Shown in pieces: positions 24,401 through 33,909 of a stretch of DNA of 64,000 nucleotides. The position numbers and the translations under genes are program-made. The DNA comes from Psettodes erumei (Eukaryota > Chordata > Actinopteri > Pleuronectiformes > Psettodidae), in NCBI GenBank assembly GCA_016785225.1, contig JAFBJZ010000656.1, positions 1,073,001-1,137,000 of the forward strand, written 5' to 3'. The notes beneath the pieces are model-generated. The model was not told where the DNA came from. It did no database searches and saw nothing but the letters and a program-made list of their open reading frames with translations. Numbering within the stretch: position 1 is the first letter of the stretch; the number at the start of each line of letters is the position of its first letter.

Positions 24401-24444
24401 GGAATATACGCACTGGACCCTGGAAGAATGAAACTACTGTGTAG
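1450..24444 (+). CDS. adgra1: ADGRA1 (GPR123), orphan adhesion-class GPCR; whole gene span, spliced
   Basis: This is a plasma-membrane seven-transmembrane receptor of the adhesion GPCR subfamily A; no ligand is established. The predicted coding sequence joins 1450-1452, 1602-1729, 7555-7678, 15131-15276, 22504-22599 and 23016-24444, giving about 641 residues against roughly 560 in human. All junctions are GT-AG and phase-consistent. TM1 contains CTAVMLLCLFAS, TM2 follows the family signature IRISRKGWHML, TM3 contains LHYSSLSTMLWLGVTARN, TM4 is FYLVSGGVPLIICGV, TM5 starts at the CWMAWEPSLGAFYGP block, TM6 contains TWTFGALAVSQGH and TM7 lies in FSCLYGAF. The tail carries the family motif EYAYHIPSS and ends ETTV, a class I PDZ ligand. 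As in the short mammalian form, no LRR, Ig, hormone-receptor or GAIN/GPS exons are visible; a longer isoform could start left of the window. The extra length compared with human lies in a His/Cys-rich tail. Assignment to ADGRA1 rather than ADGRA2/3 rests on closeness to my memory of the human protein. Confidence 0.95.
1453..1601 (+). other. ADGRA1 short intron between ATG and TM1 exon
   Basis: This predicted 149-base intron has GTGAGC at its 5' end and a pyrimidine-rich tract, CTCTCTCCTTCTCTGCCTCAG, ending at 1601. It holds nothing else recognisable. Confidence 0.55.
1602..1729 (+). CDS. adgra1: ADGRA1 coding exon: TM1
   Basis: These 128 bases encode residues 2-43 plus two bases of codon 44 (Ser, completed at 7555). 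The exon begins DLKKVLSFPPYPGEFLHPVV and runs through TM1 (YACTAVMLLCLFASIITYIV). The acceptor is CTGCCTCAG and the donor GTAAGG. The PGEFLHPVVYACTAVMLLC block is nearly identical to vertebrate ADGRA1. Confidence 0.95.
1950..1971. repeat. Near-perfect 22-base palindrome
   Basis: Two perfect 10-base arms, TGCTTTACGC and GCGTAAAGCA, are separated by TG. The flanks GTCAGA and TCTGAC add a second, spaced pair of complementary hexamers. This could be a remnant foldback element or a dimeric protein-binding site; the sequence does not decide. Confidence 0.8.
2014..2033. repeat. (TG)n microsatellite
   Basis: About ten uninterrupted TG units lie in ADGRA1 intron 2. Confidence 0.9.
3561..3590. repeat. 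Hairpin-forming inverted repeat
   Basis: CATATCCAGGTTT and AAACCAGGATATG are 13-base arms with one mismatch around a four-base loop, CTTC. Confidence 0.75.
6844..6886. repeat. (GAT)n trinucleotide array
   Basis: About fourteen uninterrupted GAT units, preceded by interrupted units from about 6811. It lies in ADGRA1 intron 2 and is probably length-polymorphic. Confidence 0.95.
7555..7678 (+). CDS. adgra1: ADGRA1 coding exon: TM2 and first extracellular loop
   Basis: These 124 bases complete Ser44 and encode residues 45-85. The family signature AIRISRKGWHMLLNFCFHTA is followed by TM2 (LTFAVFAGG) and the loop NRIKYPIICQA, which carries the conserved Cys at the top of TM3. The acceptor is TTTTGTGGCAG and the donor GTAAGT. 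It ends in phase 0. Confidence 0.95.
8277..8352. repeat. Fragment of a teleost dispersed repeat
   Basis: The core TATTGGATGGATTGCCATGA followed by CATTCATTTTCCCCACAGG and ATGAA matches a repeat that I remember as very common in percomorph fish. Only a fragment is present and no terminal repeats are visible. I cannot name the family without a search. Confidence 0.5.
9796..9990. mobile_element. Foldback, MITE-like element with long terminal inverted repeats
   Basis: The left end GTGTAACCTG pairs exactly with the right end CAGGTTACAC. Inner arms are also complementary: GGAACGCCTCGACCTGATTG at about 9837 against CAATCAGGTCAAGGCGTTCC at about 9922, with one mismatch. The total length of about 195 bases with no coding capacity fits a non-autonomous DNA element. 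Related arms recur at 43024-43092 and 43249-43482. The precise ends and the target-site duplication are uncertain. Confidence 0.75.
15131..15276 (+). CDS. adgra1: ADGRA1 coding exon: TM3 and second intracellular loop
   Basis: These 146 bases encode residues 86-133 plus two bases of Arg134. VGVVLHYSSLSTMLWLGV is TM3, and ARNIYKQVTKK is the subfamily-typical cytoplasmic end. A proline-rich loop, DGDPPPPPKQPLLR, leads to TM4. The acceptor is CTGTGCCCGCCTCAG and the donor GTAAGC. Confidence 0.95.
15370..15404. repeat. (TG)n microsatellite
   Basis: About seventeen TG units begin 94 bases after the preceding ADGRA1 exon. Confidence 0.95.
15811..16080. mobile_element. Dispersed non-coding repeat, copy 1
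   Basis: The copy starts CACTGGTTCCCAACTGAGGG and ends near TTTAAACCACTGGT. An internal block, ATTTAAATGAAACCATCTGA at about 15990-16010 followed by an AAAGGGGAAACCACAC-type segment, is closely matched at about 40025-40070. The opening motif resembles a widespread fish non-autonomous DNA repeat that I know from memory. No reading frame is preserved. Confidence 0.55.
17222..17636. mobile_element. Dispersed non-coding repeat, copy 2
   Basis: The opening CCAATGATTCCCAACCAGGG and the close GAAAACCACTG are complementary in the outer bases and resemble copy 1 at 15811. The interior is AT-rich and diverged. The boundaries are approximate. Confidence 0.45.
18705..18974. repeat. G-rich and C-rich arms able to form G-quadruplexes
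   Basis: The plus strand has GGGGGGGTGGGGGTGGGGGT and GGTGG at 18705-18728. A C-rich mirror (CCCCCCACCCCCC, CACCCCCACCCCCCG) occupies about 18928-18974. The arms could pair with each other or form a quadruplex on each strand. Confidence 0.7.
20765..20945. repeat. Purine-rich tract (plus strand)
   Basis: About 180 bases are composed mostly of A and G (GGGAGAGGGAGAGAG, GGAGGAAGATGG and similar) within ADGRA1 intron 4. Confidence 0.7.
22504..22599 (+). CDS. adgra1: ADGRA1 coding exon: TM4 and second extracellular loop
   Basis: These 96 bases complete Arg134 and encode residues 135-165 plus two bases of Tyr166. FYLVSGGVPLIICGVTAAVN is TM4; the loop reads IDNYGSGEQAP(Y). The donor is GTAAGT directly after CCATA, which hides an in-frame TAG that is removed by splicing. 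The acceptor is CACCTCGCAG. Confidence 0.95.
22600..23015 (+). other. ADGRA1 intron 5
   Basis: This 416-base intron runs from GTAAGT to TGTGTTGCAG. Nothing else was recognised. Confidence 0.9.
23016..24444 (+). CDS. adgra1: ADGRA1 last coding exon: TM5-TM7 and cytoplasmic tail
   Basis: This single exon of 1429 coding bases completes Tyr166 and encodes residues 167-641 plus TAG. It opens with CWMAWEPSLGAFYGP (loop 2 into TM5). The third intracellular loop starts IQLRRHPEKKYELKQLPEEQ. ALLANEHSFKAQLRTAAF leads into TM6, and FSCLYGAFSVTLGLFILIHH is TM7. A CCPGRQ motif follows. Two His/Cys-rich blocks occupy residues 366-398 and 496-554, separated by the conserved EYAYHIPSS block. The tail closes with STGNIRTGPWKNETTV, conserved across ADGRA proteins; ETTV is a PDZ ligand, and related receptors bind DLG-type scaffolds through it. 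GC content is much higher than in neighbouring DNA. Confidence 0.97.
23614..23712 (+). other. His/Cys-rich block A of the ADGRA1 tail
   Basis: Residues 366-398 contain ten His and four Cys in 33 positions, beginning HGHGHSHCHH and including PCHG, CSHG and HCKHG. The composition resembles metal-binding loops of zinc transporters. It is absent from the human protein as I remember it. Confidence 0.85.
24004..24180 (+). other. His/Cys-rich block B of the ADGRA1 tail
   Basis: Residues 496-554 contain seventeen His and six Cys in 59 positions, with GHHDGHHACH and ACHNHCHRHICC. The HxCxHxxCC spacing is compatible with metal coordination, although no known zinc-finger family fits. Confidence 0.85.
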
Positions 24445-25565
24445 CGTGGGAAGGAAAACCAGGGGAGATGGGCAGCACCCCTGCCTCGTCCCGCCAAAAA
24501 GAAACCCTCGCCTCCCTTTCTAGAATTAAAAAAAAACAAACAAAAGATGAATTGAATAACATCACAATCAGCGTGGGATATTTTTATTTTGACGTCCTCA
24601 TGTTTGTATGTGTGCTGTTTTACTGTACAGAAATCGGATCTCATGTACACGCTCCCTGTAGAGCATCCATACACAAAACAGAATCTCTGCCATCGAGAAG
24701 AATTTGTGAAATATGTGTCACATCATGCCATCAGATGTAATTGAAGGTAATTCCATTGCTCCATATTACTACAGATCTCTCTCTATATATATATACAAGA
24801 AAATGAATGGTTGTATGTATGAATTTGTGTGTTAGTGCTCAAATCAACACGCTGCAAGATTTCTTTTTTACACTTGGAATCCATCTAATAGTCTGCGATG
24901 ACAGCGAACCTCCAGTACTTTAAAGAACTCTTGGCATCCATGTTTTAGACGACTAAACCAGCAATTTTAGACTCCATGGGTATTTTTTGCCATTCAGTCA
25001 AGCAACTGTGAATATCTGCTAGAGAGTTTCTAGGTGATACGCAAAGATACTGTCGCTTGCCAGAGATGTGTGGATGCCAGTTGCGTTGTGAAAATTCAAA
25101 AGCAAAAGAAAAAGAGAAGCAAAATGAAGCTTCCTTTTCCAGGTCGGTATTGATCGTGCTGTCTGTATGATGTCTTCACTGTTGTGTTTCTTTTTTCCTT
25201 TTTTCCTGGAGAGGAGTAAATAACGGCAGCGGCTACAGCAACAGCGTGGCCATTGTGAACAGAGAGAGTCGGTGTCACTGAGTCATCGGATCCAGCGCCT
25301 TTTTTTTTATTATTAACACTGTGCCACAAAGAGCCGGGTCCTCACAGCGAGTTCGTTGCCAAACTAGTGTGCAGGTTTTTTATTCTCATCAAACATTTTG
25401 GGTAAAAAAAAAAAGAGAGAGAAAGCGAGAGAGAGATTGAATGCGAGCGTCGAAGAAACAACAAGCTGCTTAAATGTCACTTTGGGAAACCTGCCTGTGA
25501 CCAATGTCCTTTTATTTTCCCTCCTTAATAAAAACTAATAAAACGTTTCAGCCAGCCTCACCCAC
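24445..25565 (+). other. ADGRA1 3' UTR (proximal form)
   Basis: The non-coding region after the stop ends near two overlapping poly(A) signals, AATAAA at 25527-25532 and 25537-25542. It includes an AT run (about 24786-24800), an A-rich and GA-rich patch (about 25404-25440) and no further reading frame of note. A longer form could use AATAAA at 26301-26306. Confidence 0.55.
25527..25542 (+). terminator. Tandem poly(A) signals of ADGRA1
   Basis: Two AATAAA hexamers ten bases apart lie 1.08 kb after the stop codon. A third, at 26301-26306, is a possible distal signal. Confidence 0.55.
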
Positions 25566-26319
25566 CGCTGGCTAGAGCCACAAAATGACACATGGCAGAA
25601 AACCAGTACTAATGCAATCCATTTATATTTTATTCCCGTTTTATTTTTATCCCATGAAAGCCCCAAAGCATGCATGCCTTGTTGTGCGTAGCTATGTGCT
25701 ATATTTTATCAGTGTAAATGAATGCCCGTCCACCAAACATATTGTTTGCCTTGACCCGATAAAAGTGCTGCAGCTCGCCATGTATCATTGTTGTCACACT
25801 CTCGGATTAAGCTGAGTTCCCAACAAATAACTGCACTATTTCCCACTGGCGATCTCCATTTAACAGGACTTTAAGCTTGAGGTTCATCCAAGAATCCAAC
25901 CCAGAAAATCGTAATGCTCCCGGTTCTGCTGTGGAAGATAACTTGTGTCAGGAGAGGCCAAGGTTGAAGTATAGATCTTCTTCTTTTTTCTTTTCTCTTT
26001 TTTGTAACCGTGAAGGTCACATTCTCTTTGAAGAATTGCCGCTCAATAGAGAAGGCACTTGTTTGTTTTCTGAATGATGATATTGAGGTTGATACTCCAG
26101 ACAAAACCTGTCATGCATTTCGTCAGTAAAGCCAAACTTAAAAAAAACAACAAGAGAAACACCCAAGCAGCACATATACTCTCACAGCAAACCCTGCTCC
26201 AGCATGCACGCCATGTCTTTATCCATCTTGTGCACTCTTGTCCGTGTATATAGAATTGGTTTCTGATTAATTCTTTTATATGAGATTTAAGATATTTAAG
26301 AATAAAATAAGTCTATATG

Positions 26320-27368
26320 TAAAGAAAGTTGTATGGGGAAAAAAACCTGACCTCTCAATGTTAATGCTCAGTATCTGAGTTAAGAAATGTCTTTTGTTTT
26401 CAAATGCCTTTTTTTTTCCTGTCGCAGTTTCAGTGGAATTCATAAAGTCTGCAGACGCGCCATGTGTTGTGAGACTTCTCCTGTCATGTCAGAAATAGAA
26501 AATGCACAACACATAACAACGTTTGGCCTGCCAGAGTAGACTTTGTCACTTACAGTGTGTTTATTATAGAAACATTTGTTCCGACGGAAAGATTTGAATT
26601 TTAAAAGTGACTTCTGCAGAGGAAAAAGAAATATTCATGTGATGCTCCCTTCATTTGCTTTGAACAGTGAAAGGAGGCCCTGGTAGACATCTAAGATGAT
26701 GCATGAACCTCAGAGCTTTGCACAGGGCCAGTGGAGTTATTTCCAGGGTCTGGGACAAAATGGGATAATGTGGGCCCGACTTATGAGTTATAAAACAGCG
26801 GCCCCCAATCCATCATACAATACAGGCTGTTTGCAGCCGCTGTGGATGCTGGCAGTCAGTGGCCCTGGCTTTATAGTTATTGGAAGGGGATTTGTAACAG
26901 TATCACAACAAAACATTTGAAATCAGCCTCTCCCGGAACAACCCGCGTTAAACTGAGGGAACGGTCTGTGTTTGCTGGTGTTGTCTTAGGAGCGGCCTGG
27001 GCTTCTCAGTGTCTGTGAGAGATGATGTGTTTGCTATCATAGGCCGCCTTTCCTGTTGTCACCAGTAGCAGACATACTGCCCCAAACAAGCTTGCTGACT
27101 CATTTTTTTTTTTTTTTTTTTGGCTCACCGGACGGCTGCTGGAATATTCACCTGTGGTACTGTGACAAAACCTAAAGCCAGTTTTCACTTTTTTCTACAT
27201 TGACACAGATTCCAATAAATGTATTTTTTCACCATGCAACGGATGAGCGCATCTTTGGCTCGCGTTTGTTTGTTTGTGTTTATTTCTTCTGACAGCATGA
27301 TGGAGATTGAGATGTCTTACGGAGCCACCACAGGGGAGGAATTCAAATGATAGCAGGCTTGACTGCCG

Positions 27369-27429
<61 letters not shown>

Positions 27430-30059
27430 CGTGCCCAGAACTTCTACGCATACATGTACAGACGTCCACGTGTGCACACATCACCCAAGAAATGAGACAC
27501 TGTTTCTTCCGTGCATCACAAAATCACAGCCGGGCTTGACAGGCCATGAAACACCTGAGTACATTTAATATTCGGCTGGATTTTTACTCATTTATTTATT
27601 TATTTTTTCTCTTCCAAGGCCACACGGCTCTCTCCTCGCCCTGACTGAGAGCTGTGTGAAATGTCAGACCCCGTCTCTCCTCCCTCGTCTGCCGTTAGGA
27701 CCGAGACTGAAGAGGAGTACTGCAGGGCGTCCACGAGAGGTGAGTCATGCATGTCCAAAGGAAACACAATTATTTAGTGTGTGCTGCAGTGGTGATTATA
27801 TAGATATTGAGCATAAGGCGACAATGTCTTTCATTACCCCCCCCCCCCCTAAAAAAAATTGCTACTGCTTTTGGCTCACAGAGGCGAGTCAGCGAGGCAA
27901 AAAGGATGCTTCACTGTGTGGTTGTAAGACTGCGGGCCGTGGCAGGTTAAACTCGGCGGTTGGCGAAGGGAGAAATTGGTCCAGGACGGCATCTGTTTCA
28001 TTAAAAAATAATCTGGTTTCAGGAACACAGATGTGTGTTTATGATACAATGAATTGTGTTTTAATTTCCTGTTGTAATAAATGGGTTTGTAAATAGGAGT
28101 ATGAGCAGGGAGAAAGGGGAGATGAGGTTAGTGTGCCGGTTTAAATGCTCCAGAGAAGACAATATGTTGCATGTTCCTTTCGTTTTTTTATTCCTCCGGG
28201 CATGAGTAATCAGATCTGCAACGCAAGCAGGGATTCATACACACAGCCTGCTCTGATACTGAGGGTTTCATATGCACACATATGATCTGGGGCATGATTT
28301 TTAAATCTCTTTGTAGGCCGATCTCTTTACACCCTTGCTTTTGTCTTCCATTGACAGGAAGGAGCAGGCTTTCATCAAAGGTAACTCGACAACGTATGGC
28401 CCACAAATGGATCATGTTTTTCTTTGATGCAGACACATGTATGCTTTGTTTCACGCAATCACGAATCATCTTTGATTTCTCACAGGCCATATTATCCTGT
28501 CTCTGCCTCGATCACCCCCCCCCCACTCTCCGCATGTTTAGCAGTTGTCTCTCCACCCTAATAACAAAGCCCGCTCCTCCAGCTCCAGCCTTGGCAGACA
28601 GGGCTTCTGATAGAAGGCTGTGATCATCATGCTAATGCCGCCCTTGACTTAAAGAACATGACTGGGAAGGAGAGGGAGGGAGAGCTGCAGAGAGAGAGGA
28701 GGGGGATTTGAATGGATAGTTTGAGGCTTATGGAAAGAAAGAAATGGAGGGAGTGAGGAAGAGAGATCAAAGAGGAGGCGAGGACAGAAAGAGGTGGTTC
28801 AAACTTCTTATTAGATATCATCACTTGGTTTCTTAGAAGCTGCATTTCTAATGGTGCATGTGTGTGTTCCATGAAATGTGTATGTAAATGTGCAGCAGTA
28901 GAAAGTAACCAATCACACGCTCCCGGCATGAATCACTGATTTTACACAGAAAAAGCAACATCCTCATCTGGGGGAGTAATATTCAGCCTGTGTAAACAGT
29001 TTCATAAGGACTTATAAAGTCAAGTCTGACAAAATACCCTGGTGATGTCACAGTGAGTCATCGGGGTTATCTCGCCTTAGGTTTGGATATTTTTAGGTTT
29101 TTAATGAAATGCCTGTGTTACAATCTTGGAACATGGGGTTTTAGAGGAAGAGGCATTTACAAGGCAGGGATAGTCTAATGAAAGAAGCTATGGAGTTGCA
29201 TTTTGGGAAAGTGTAGGATCCAGCATTATGGAAGCTTAACAAACACATGTGTTGTGTGTTCACAGCCTACATTACAGTTACATGTACAGTACAGTAGAGA
29301 GCCCCGACATATTACGTCCATTTGCACATCCAGAAGACAAGGAGGAAGATTAGCAAGCTGGGCTCTTTGACCGTTTACCACGTCCCCTGCTGTAGAAAAA
29401 CGGCTGCCGCTCAGTACCGAGGCTGCTGGGAGAGACGTTTGCTTTGGCCAAGGGTGACAGCAGTGGATAAAACTATACATTGTCTCTGCACTGCTTGAGA
29501 GGACAGTGAGAGAGTAAAATACAAGTCAATTTCAGCCTGAGTCCCAGTGCCGGGGTGTGCTCCGTCCACTCCCTCAGTGAAACAATCCCAAAGGAGGTCT
29601 CTGAGTGCTGCCTTTTGTGGACGGAGGAGGAGATTGTTCCTCCTCAGCTCCATGTGCTGTCGGTGGCAGGCCATTACCAGGCTCTGGCTGCACGTGTGGG
29701 GTTGCCCGACCCGGCTCCTTCTCCTTCTGGTTCAGCAGGGTTCTGCAGAAGCAGAGGTAGAAAGGCTTCCGATCTTGTTTCTTTTCACAGAAGCAACTGA
29801 GGTGACCCTGCACACAGTCACCCTCTCTCTCATACACACAACTTGTAAGTTACCTGAACAAGTTGCACACAAATGCAAAGAATTATTTTATAAGTACTTG
29901 GTCCTGTCCTGTGTTGCTTTTAGGTTCAGCATGTTGAAACCTTCCTCACTGTTGTGTAGCAGACTTAAGAAGGTCCAATGCAGCTCTTTCCAGCAGAAAC
30001 TTGTTTTCTTTGCCTTGGCATTGGTCTGTCAAGTCCTTCAGTTTGGCTCTCTTCATTCG
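26320..30059. other. Intergenic DNA, left part
   Basis: No gene is supported. The region holds a long (GT)n array (27371-27435), homopolymer runs (T at about 27103-27121, C at about 27837-27848) and a purine-rich patch (about 28660-28800). An open frame at 29547-30143 has no recognisable domain, and its end overlaps the decayed hAT copy. Confidence 0.7.
27371..27435. repeat. Long (GT)n microsatellite
   Basis: About twenty-seven GT units are followed by GCGTGCGTGC. This is the longest dinucleotide array in the window, and alternating purine-pyrimidine DNA of this kind can adopt Z-form. Confidence 0.95.
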
Positions 30060-31260
30060 GGCGACGCTGGTAGAGTCCTCATCACACTGCACCATGTTCC
30101 ATCATGTGCTTGGGAGGGCACGACGAGAAAGGCTACAGGTTGAGACTCATCGCACAGCACGGGGGAGGCTCCTTTAAGCTGTGTGATACGCCTTACCATG
30201 TCTGCTATGGCTGCGATGTTGGCTTGGGTCCACGGTGTCTGTGCCTTGTGCTTTCACCTCATCACTCAGTGACGCTGCAGCGACCGCTCGTTGTTGCTCC
30301 AGGTAGCGCTCAATCATGTCGAGCGAGCCGTTCCATCATGTGACCACACCCACGATCAGTTCATGCACTGGCAGGTTTATCATTCTCTGTCTGGTGGCCA
30401 GCACAGCTGGGGCAGTTGTGGAAAAAAAAACAATCCTGCTACGCGCCGCACTTGACCAAACAGGCGGCTGACGCAGCCTGTGTTTAAAGCCGCTTGTGAT
30501 GCAAGGTTTAAAGTGTATGCAAAACATTCCATGTTTGCAGACAGTCTGGCCTCTCTCACCGTAATGACAGTGATGATTATTGTTGTTTGCAGTGGCGAGC
30601 TCCGAAACAGCAGATTTAAACACCTCAGCTATGTCCAGTGTGTGATACAAACAGAGGACAAAAAGTGTAATTTCCCATTCGCTGAGCTAACATGAGCTGT
30701 GATTGTAATGCAGCTCTGAGTAGCTCCAGCCATCTGTAGTTATTGACGTGCACACTTCTGTGAGCCTCTGTGTCACTGTAGCTTTTGTCTCTTGGCACAG
30801 AGCGTGCCACTTAAGTAGCAGTCCATATATGTACTTCGGCTCCAGCAGCTACCACAATAAACAGCCTTAAGTCACTGGCTGTGTATTCACTGATGATTCT
30901 TGTTATTTCTTCAGCTCTGAAACTGTTATGGAGAATCACAGCTCCAAATGCTTTGTTCAGAGTCCTTGGGCCTGGCTGAAGCTTTTTCCACACAGTAAGT
31001 TGTAGTCGTGGTCATAACTGGAGGTTTTTAGGATGGTGACGTTGCAAATGCCTTCTCATGTTTCATGAATTTCCCACTTTGTAGCCGACCGTCGTCCTAC
31101 AATTTTTTAAAATTGTCTTGCATTTGTCATTTTCCACTTTAGCCATTGGCATTTCTTGAAACCGGAAAACCATAATGCTCCCACACATCAGCTCCACAAT
31201 CCCAAATTCAAATTCTTCATTTCATCATCATAATCTGCTTCGTTCACCATTTTCTCTTTT
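30060..31260 (-). pseudogene. Decayed hAT (ZBED-type) transposase
   Basis: Read on the minus strand, pieces of a hAT transposase appear in order but in shifting frames with stops. At 31189-31021 there is a BED-type zinc finger: DVWEHYGFPVSRNANG, then CKTILKNC, then MRRHLQRHHPKNL. At about 30957-30850: AFGAVILHNSF and ISEYTASDLRLF. At 30550-30425: CFAYTLNLASQAALN then VSRLFGQVRRVAGLFF, the block around the catalytic core. At 30421-30337: AVLATRQRMINLPVHELI. At 30335-30260: WNGSLDMIERYLEQQRAVAA. At about 30176-30121: LKGASPVLCDESQPVAFL. At least three frame changes and several stops show that it is dead. The C-terminal dimerisation region and the terminal inverted repeats were not found. Confidence 0.85.
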
Positions 31261-33885
31261 CGATGATGGGAGTCTTCTGTCTTCACTAGCATGATTATGC
31301 TCTACGCAGTCCAAACAAAAGCAGTGCAGTTGGCGACAGGGAACCATAGTAGATCGCAGTTATATTAGTGGAATAATGTAATATCATGGTAGGTTTGCAG
31401 TCCCATGACAGCACTGAGACATTTTATTGCAATATCACAAAATGCAATATATCTTTACATCCCTCGTGAATGTAAATATGCCCATGAAGGGTGTTGCACT
31501 GCCATCCCATATTATTTACTCAGAAGAGACAGCTGGCTTTTCCATACACAGACCTGTACTGTAATTGTCTGCCTGGCAGGCGAAGGAAAGGACGTATGCT
31601 AATGCAGAGCACAGGGGCTCCAGACACAGGAAAGCAAAAACAGCTCGATTGGTTTATTCGGCTGACACGGCTGGGTTTTGCCTCAGTATATGTCTCCCCG
31701 CGCAGAGTTTGCCTTCCAGCCAATCGCTCTCTCTCAGCTTCCCCCAAGAAGACCTCTGCAGACTTATATCGCCTCTCTAAGCACATGAAAGTAATGAACA
31801 AAAACCTCAACCTATTTTACCCAGCTCAGCCCCATTCTGCTGTTTCACAGTGGCTTACTGTCAACACAGCCGCACCTCAATTTGAGTCTCTGGTGTGACA
31901 ATCCAAGGTAGCTTCTCATTCTGGGGGAAAAAAAAGACCTTGACGTCTCAGTGAGTGACAAGTCTGAATATTCCCTTTAACTTGTTTTGTCGTCACAGCC
32001 ATTGGCCCCTGCTGCGCCGCTGAATTTCTTCATGCATCAAATCCTTTGTGAGTATTGTGATGCATGTCAAAGACTTAGTCAGGTAAGTGTGAATATTACC
32101 GGCGGCCTCCAACTCAAAGCCGTGCATTGGCTTCGGAGGGAGCCAATAGCTGCCAATCTGTGTTGTTCTCTGTGTTTGACAGTCCTCCCCCACATCTCCC
32201 CTCCCCTCCCACGCAGCCCCTCTTTGTTATTTATAGCTTCCTCTAATGGTGACGCAACCCGCTCGACTGCAAGGGAGCAAAGAATCATGTGATGGTTTTA
32301 ATGCAACAATCCAGTGGATTATGAGGGCCTAAGAGGCTGCTGCTGCAGTCTGTAACATCAAGGCTTGAACACGACAGCCAGGCAGGCGTGCAGGCAGGGC
32401 TGAAGCCCGCCAGCTCCCTCGCTCCCTCTTCCTCCCTCCTTCAGCGGAGAGAGAACAGGACAGCTGGGGGCGGCATGGTGGGCAAAGGACCAGGGAGCAG
32501 GGAGGAGAATCGAGAGGATGGGGAGGGAGGAGTGACGCCAGGAGATTACACTACACTCGCTGCTTGTTGTGGGTGCGTTAAATCCCACGCAGCCGCCAGT
32601 AACTGTTGTCCACCTGCTCTGTAGCCACAAAATGTAAAAGTTTATCCTCGACACACAGAAGACAGAAGAGCTATTTGACAAAGTTTGTATATGGAACTGC
32701 AGTCATTTCATTTATCTGTTATGTAACAAAAACACTGCGACAGCTCTGGAAAGGGGTAAAATCAAACAAATTCACTGTATGTTCAGGATAATGTCATAAT
32801 TCTATGTAGAGTGTTCCTGCCAGAAGTAAATGAGATTCAACAATTTATAAAATGAAACCCCTCAGAATAAGCCACATGGACACTGAGGTCATGACCAAAT
32901 GGGAAGTCCTGGTCAATTCTGGAGTTTTTGCACCTGGGTCAAGTTTATATTCTGTAATTTAAACTGCTATCCCTCTTTGCTTTCCCTTTGTTATATGCTA
33001 TTCCCCATCTCTCTCTCTCTCTCCTCTCATTTCCTGACATCATCTTCTACTGTTGCTATCTAGTAAAGTACCCCCCCCCCCAAAAAAAAAAAGTATAAAT
33101 GGTTTATGGATTTAATTTTCTGTGAGGAGTGCGGTACAGTTTTTCATTTCAGGCTCCATATTCCCTCACTGCAGATTCATAGCGCACACATTGGATGCTT
33201 CAGAAAGTTAATCTGTGATCAGTTTCATTTGTTTTCACCAGATGAGCTCTGGAAATCTCAGTTTGCATCCAGCATACTCACAAATGTGCACTTGAATCTC
33301 AACAGCTGTAAATGTGTGGCCAAAAGTGCAAACATGGAATCTTAAAGTAAAGAAGCACTCGGAGAGGACCTCAGGGTTTTCCTTTCAGTGTGACAGAAAT
33401 CAAAACCTAAGTTAAATAAATGTAGCGGGTCGGAAAGAGCCATGGAAACTGCTACCGCAGTTCACCCACAATATGACGATAGACAGTGATGTTAATGCGT
33501 GATGTAACGTAGCTGGTTGTGGCTTCAGCTGTCAACAATCCAAACACGGTGAAACATCTGATTGCCAGTCTGATGTTTGCGCTCGGATGTCTGCCCTCTA
33601 TACAGGAATGCCATCTAGTGGTTTAAACAGGTAATGTGAGGGGTTGAGGGACATGTAGATGTCAGAAAATTCTCTTTATTTACAGTATACTTGTTTACTC
33701 AACTGCAGAAGTGAGCTTGCACACAAGTCACCCGGCAGATGAATGCATGAGCTGGGATCCTCTTTGTTTTCCAGAAACTCATCATAACCCAGATGAAGGA
33801 TGAGCGATCTCTACAACTGCAATTACCAGACAATAGAAAGAAAGATTATGCAAATGGTTGATGTCAAGGCATGAATCAGCCTGAA

Positions 33886-33909
33886 ACTTCCACATGTAAA
33901 TGTGGAAGT
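33886..33909. repeat. Perfect hairpin, 10-base stem
   Basis: ACTTCCACAT and ATGTGGAAGT are exactly complementary around a GTAA loop. Confidence 0.85.

Noticed and set aside
29547..30143. 198-codon open frame on the plus strand in the intergenic region
   Set aside because: No recognisable domain and no supporting splice pattern. Its right part runs opposite to the decayed hAT transposase.
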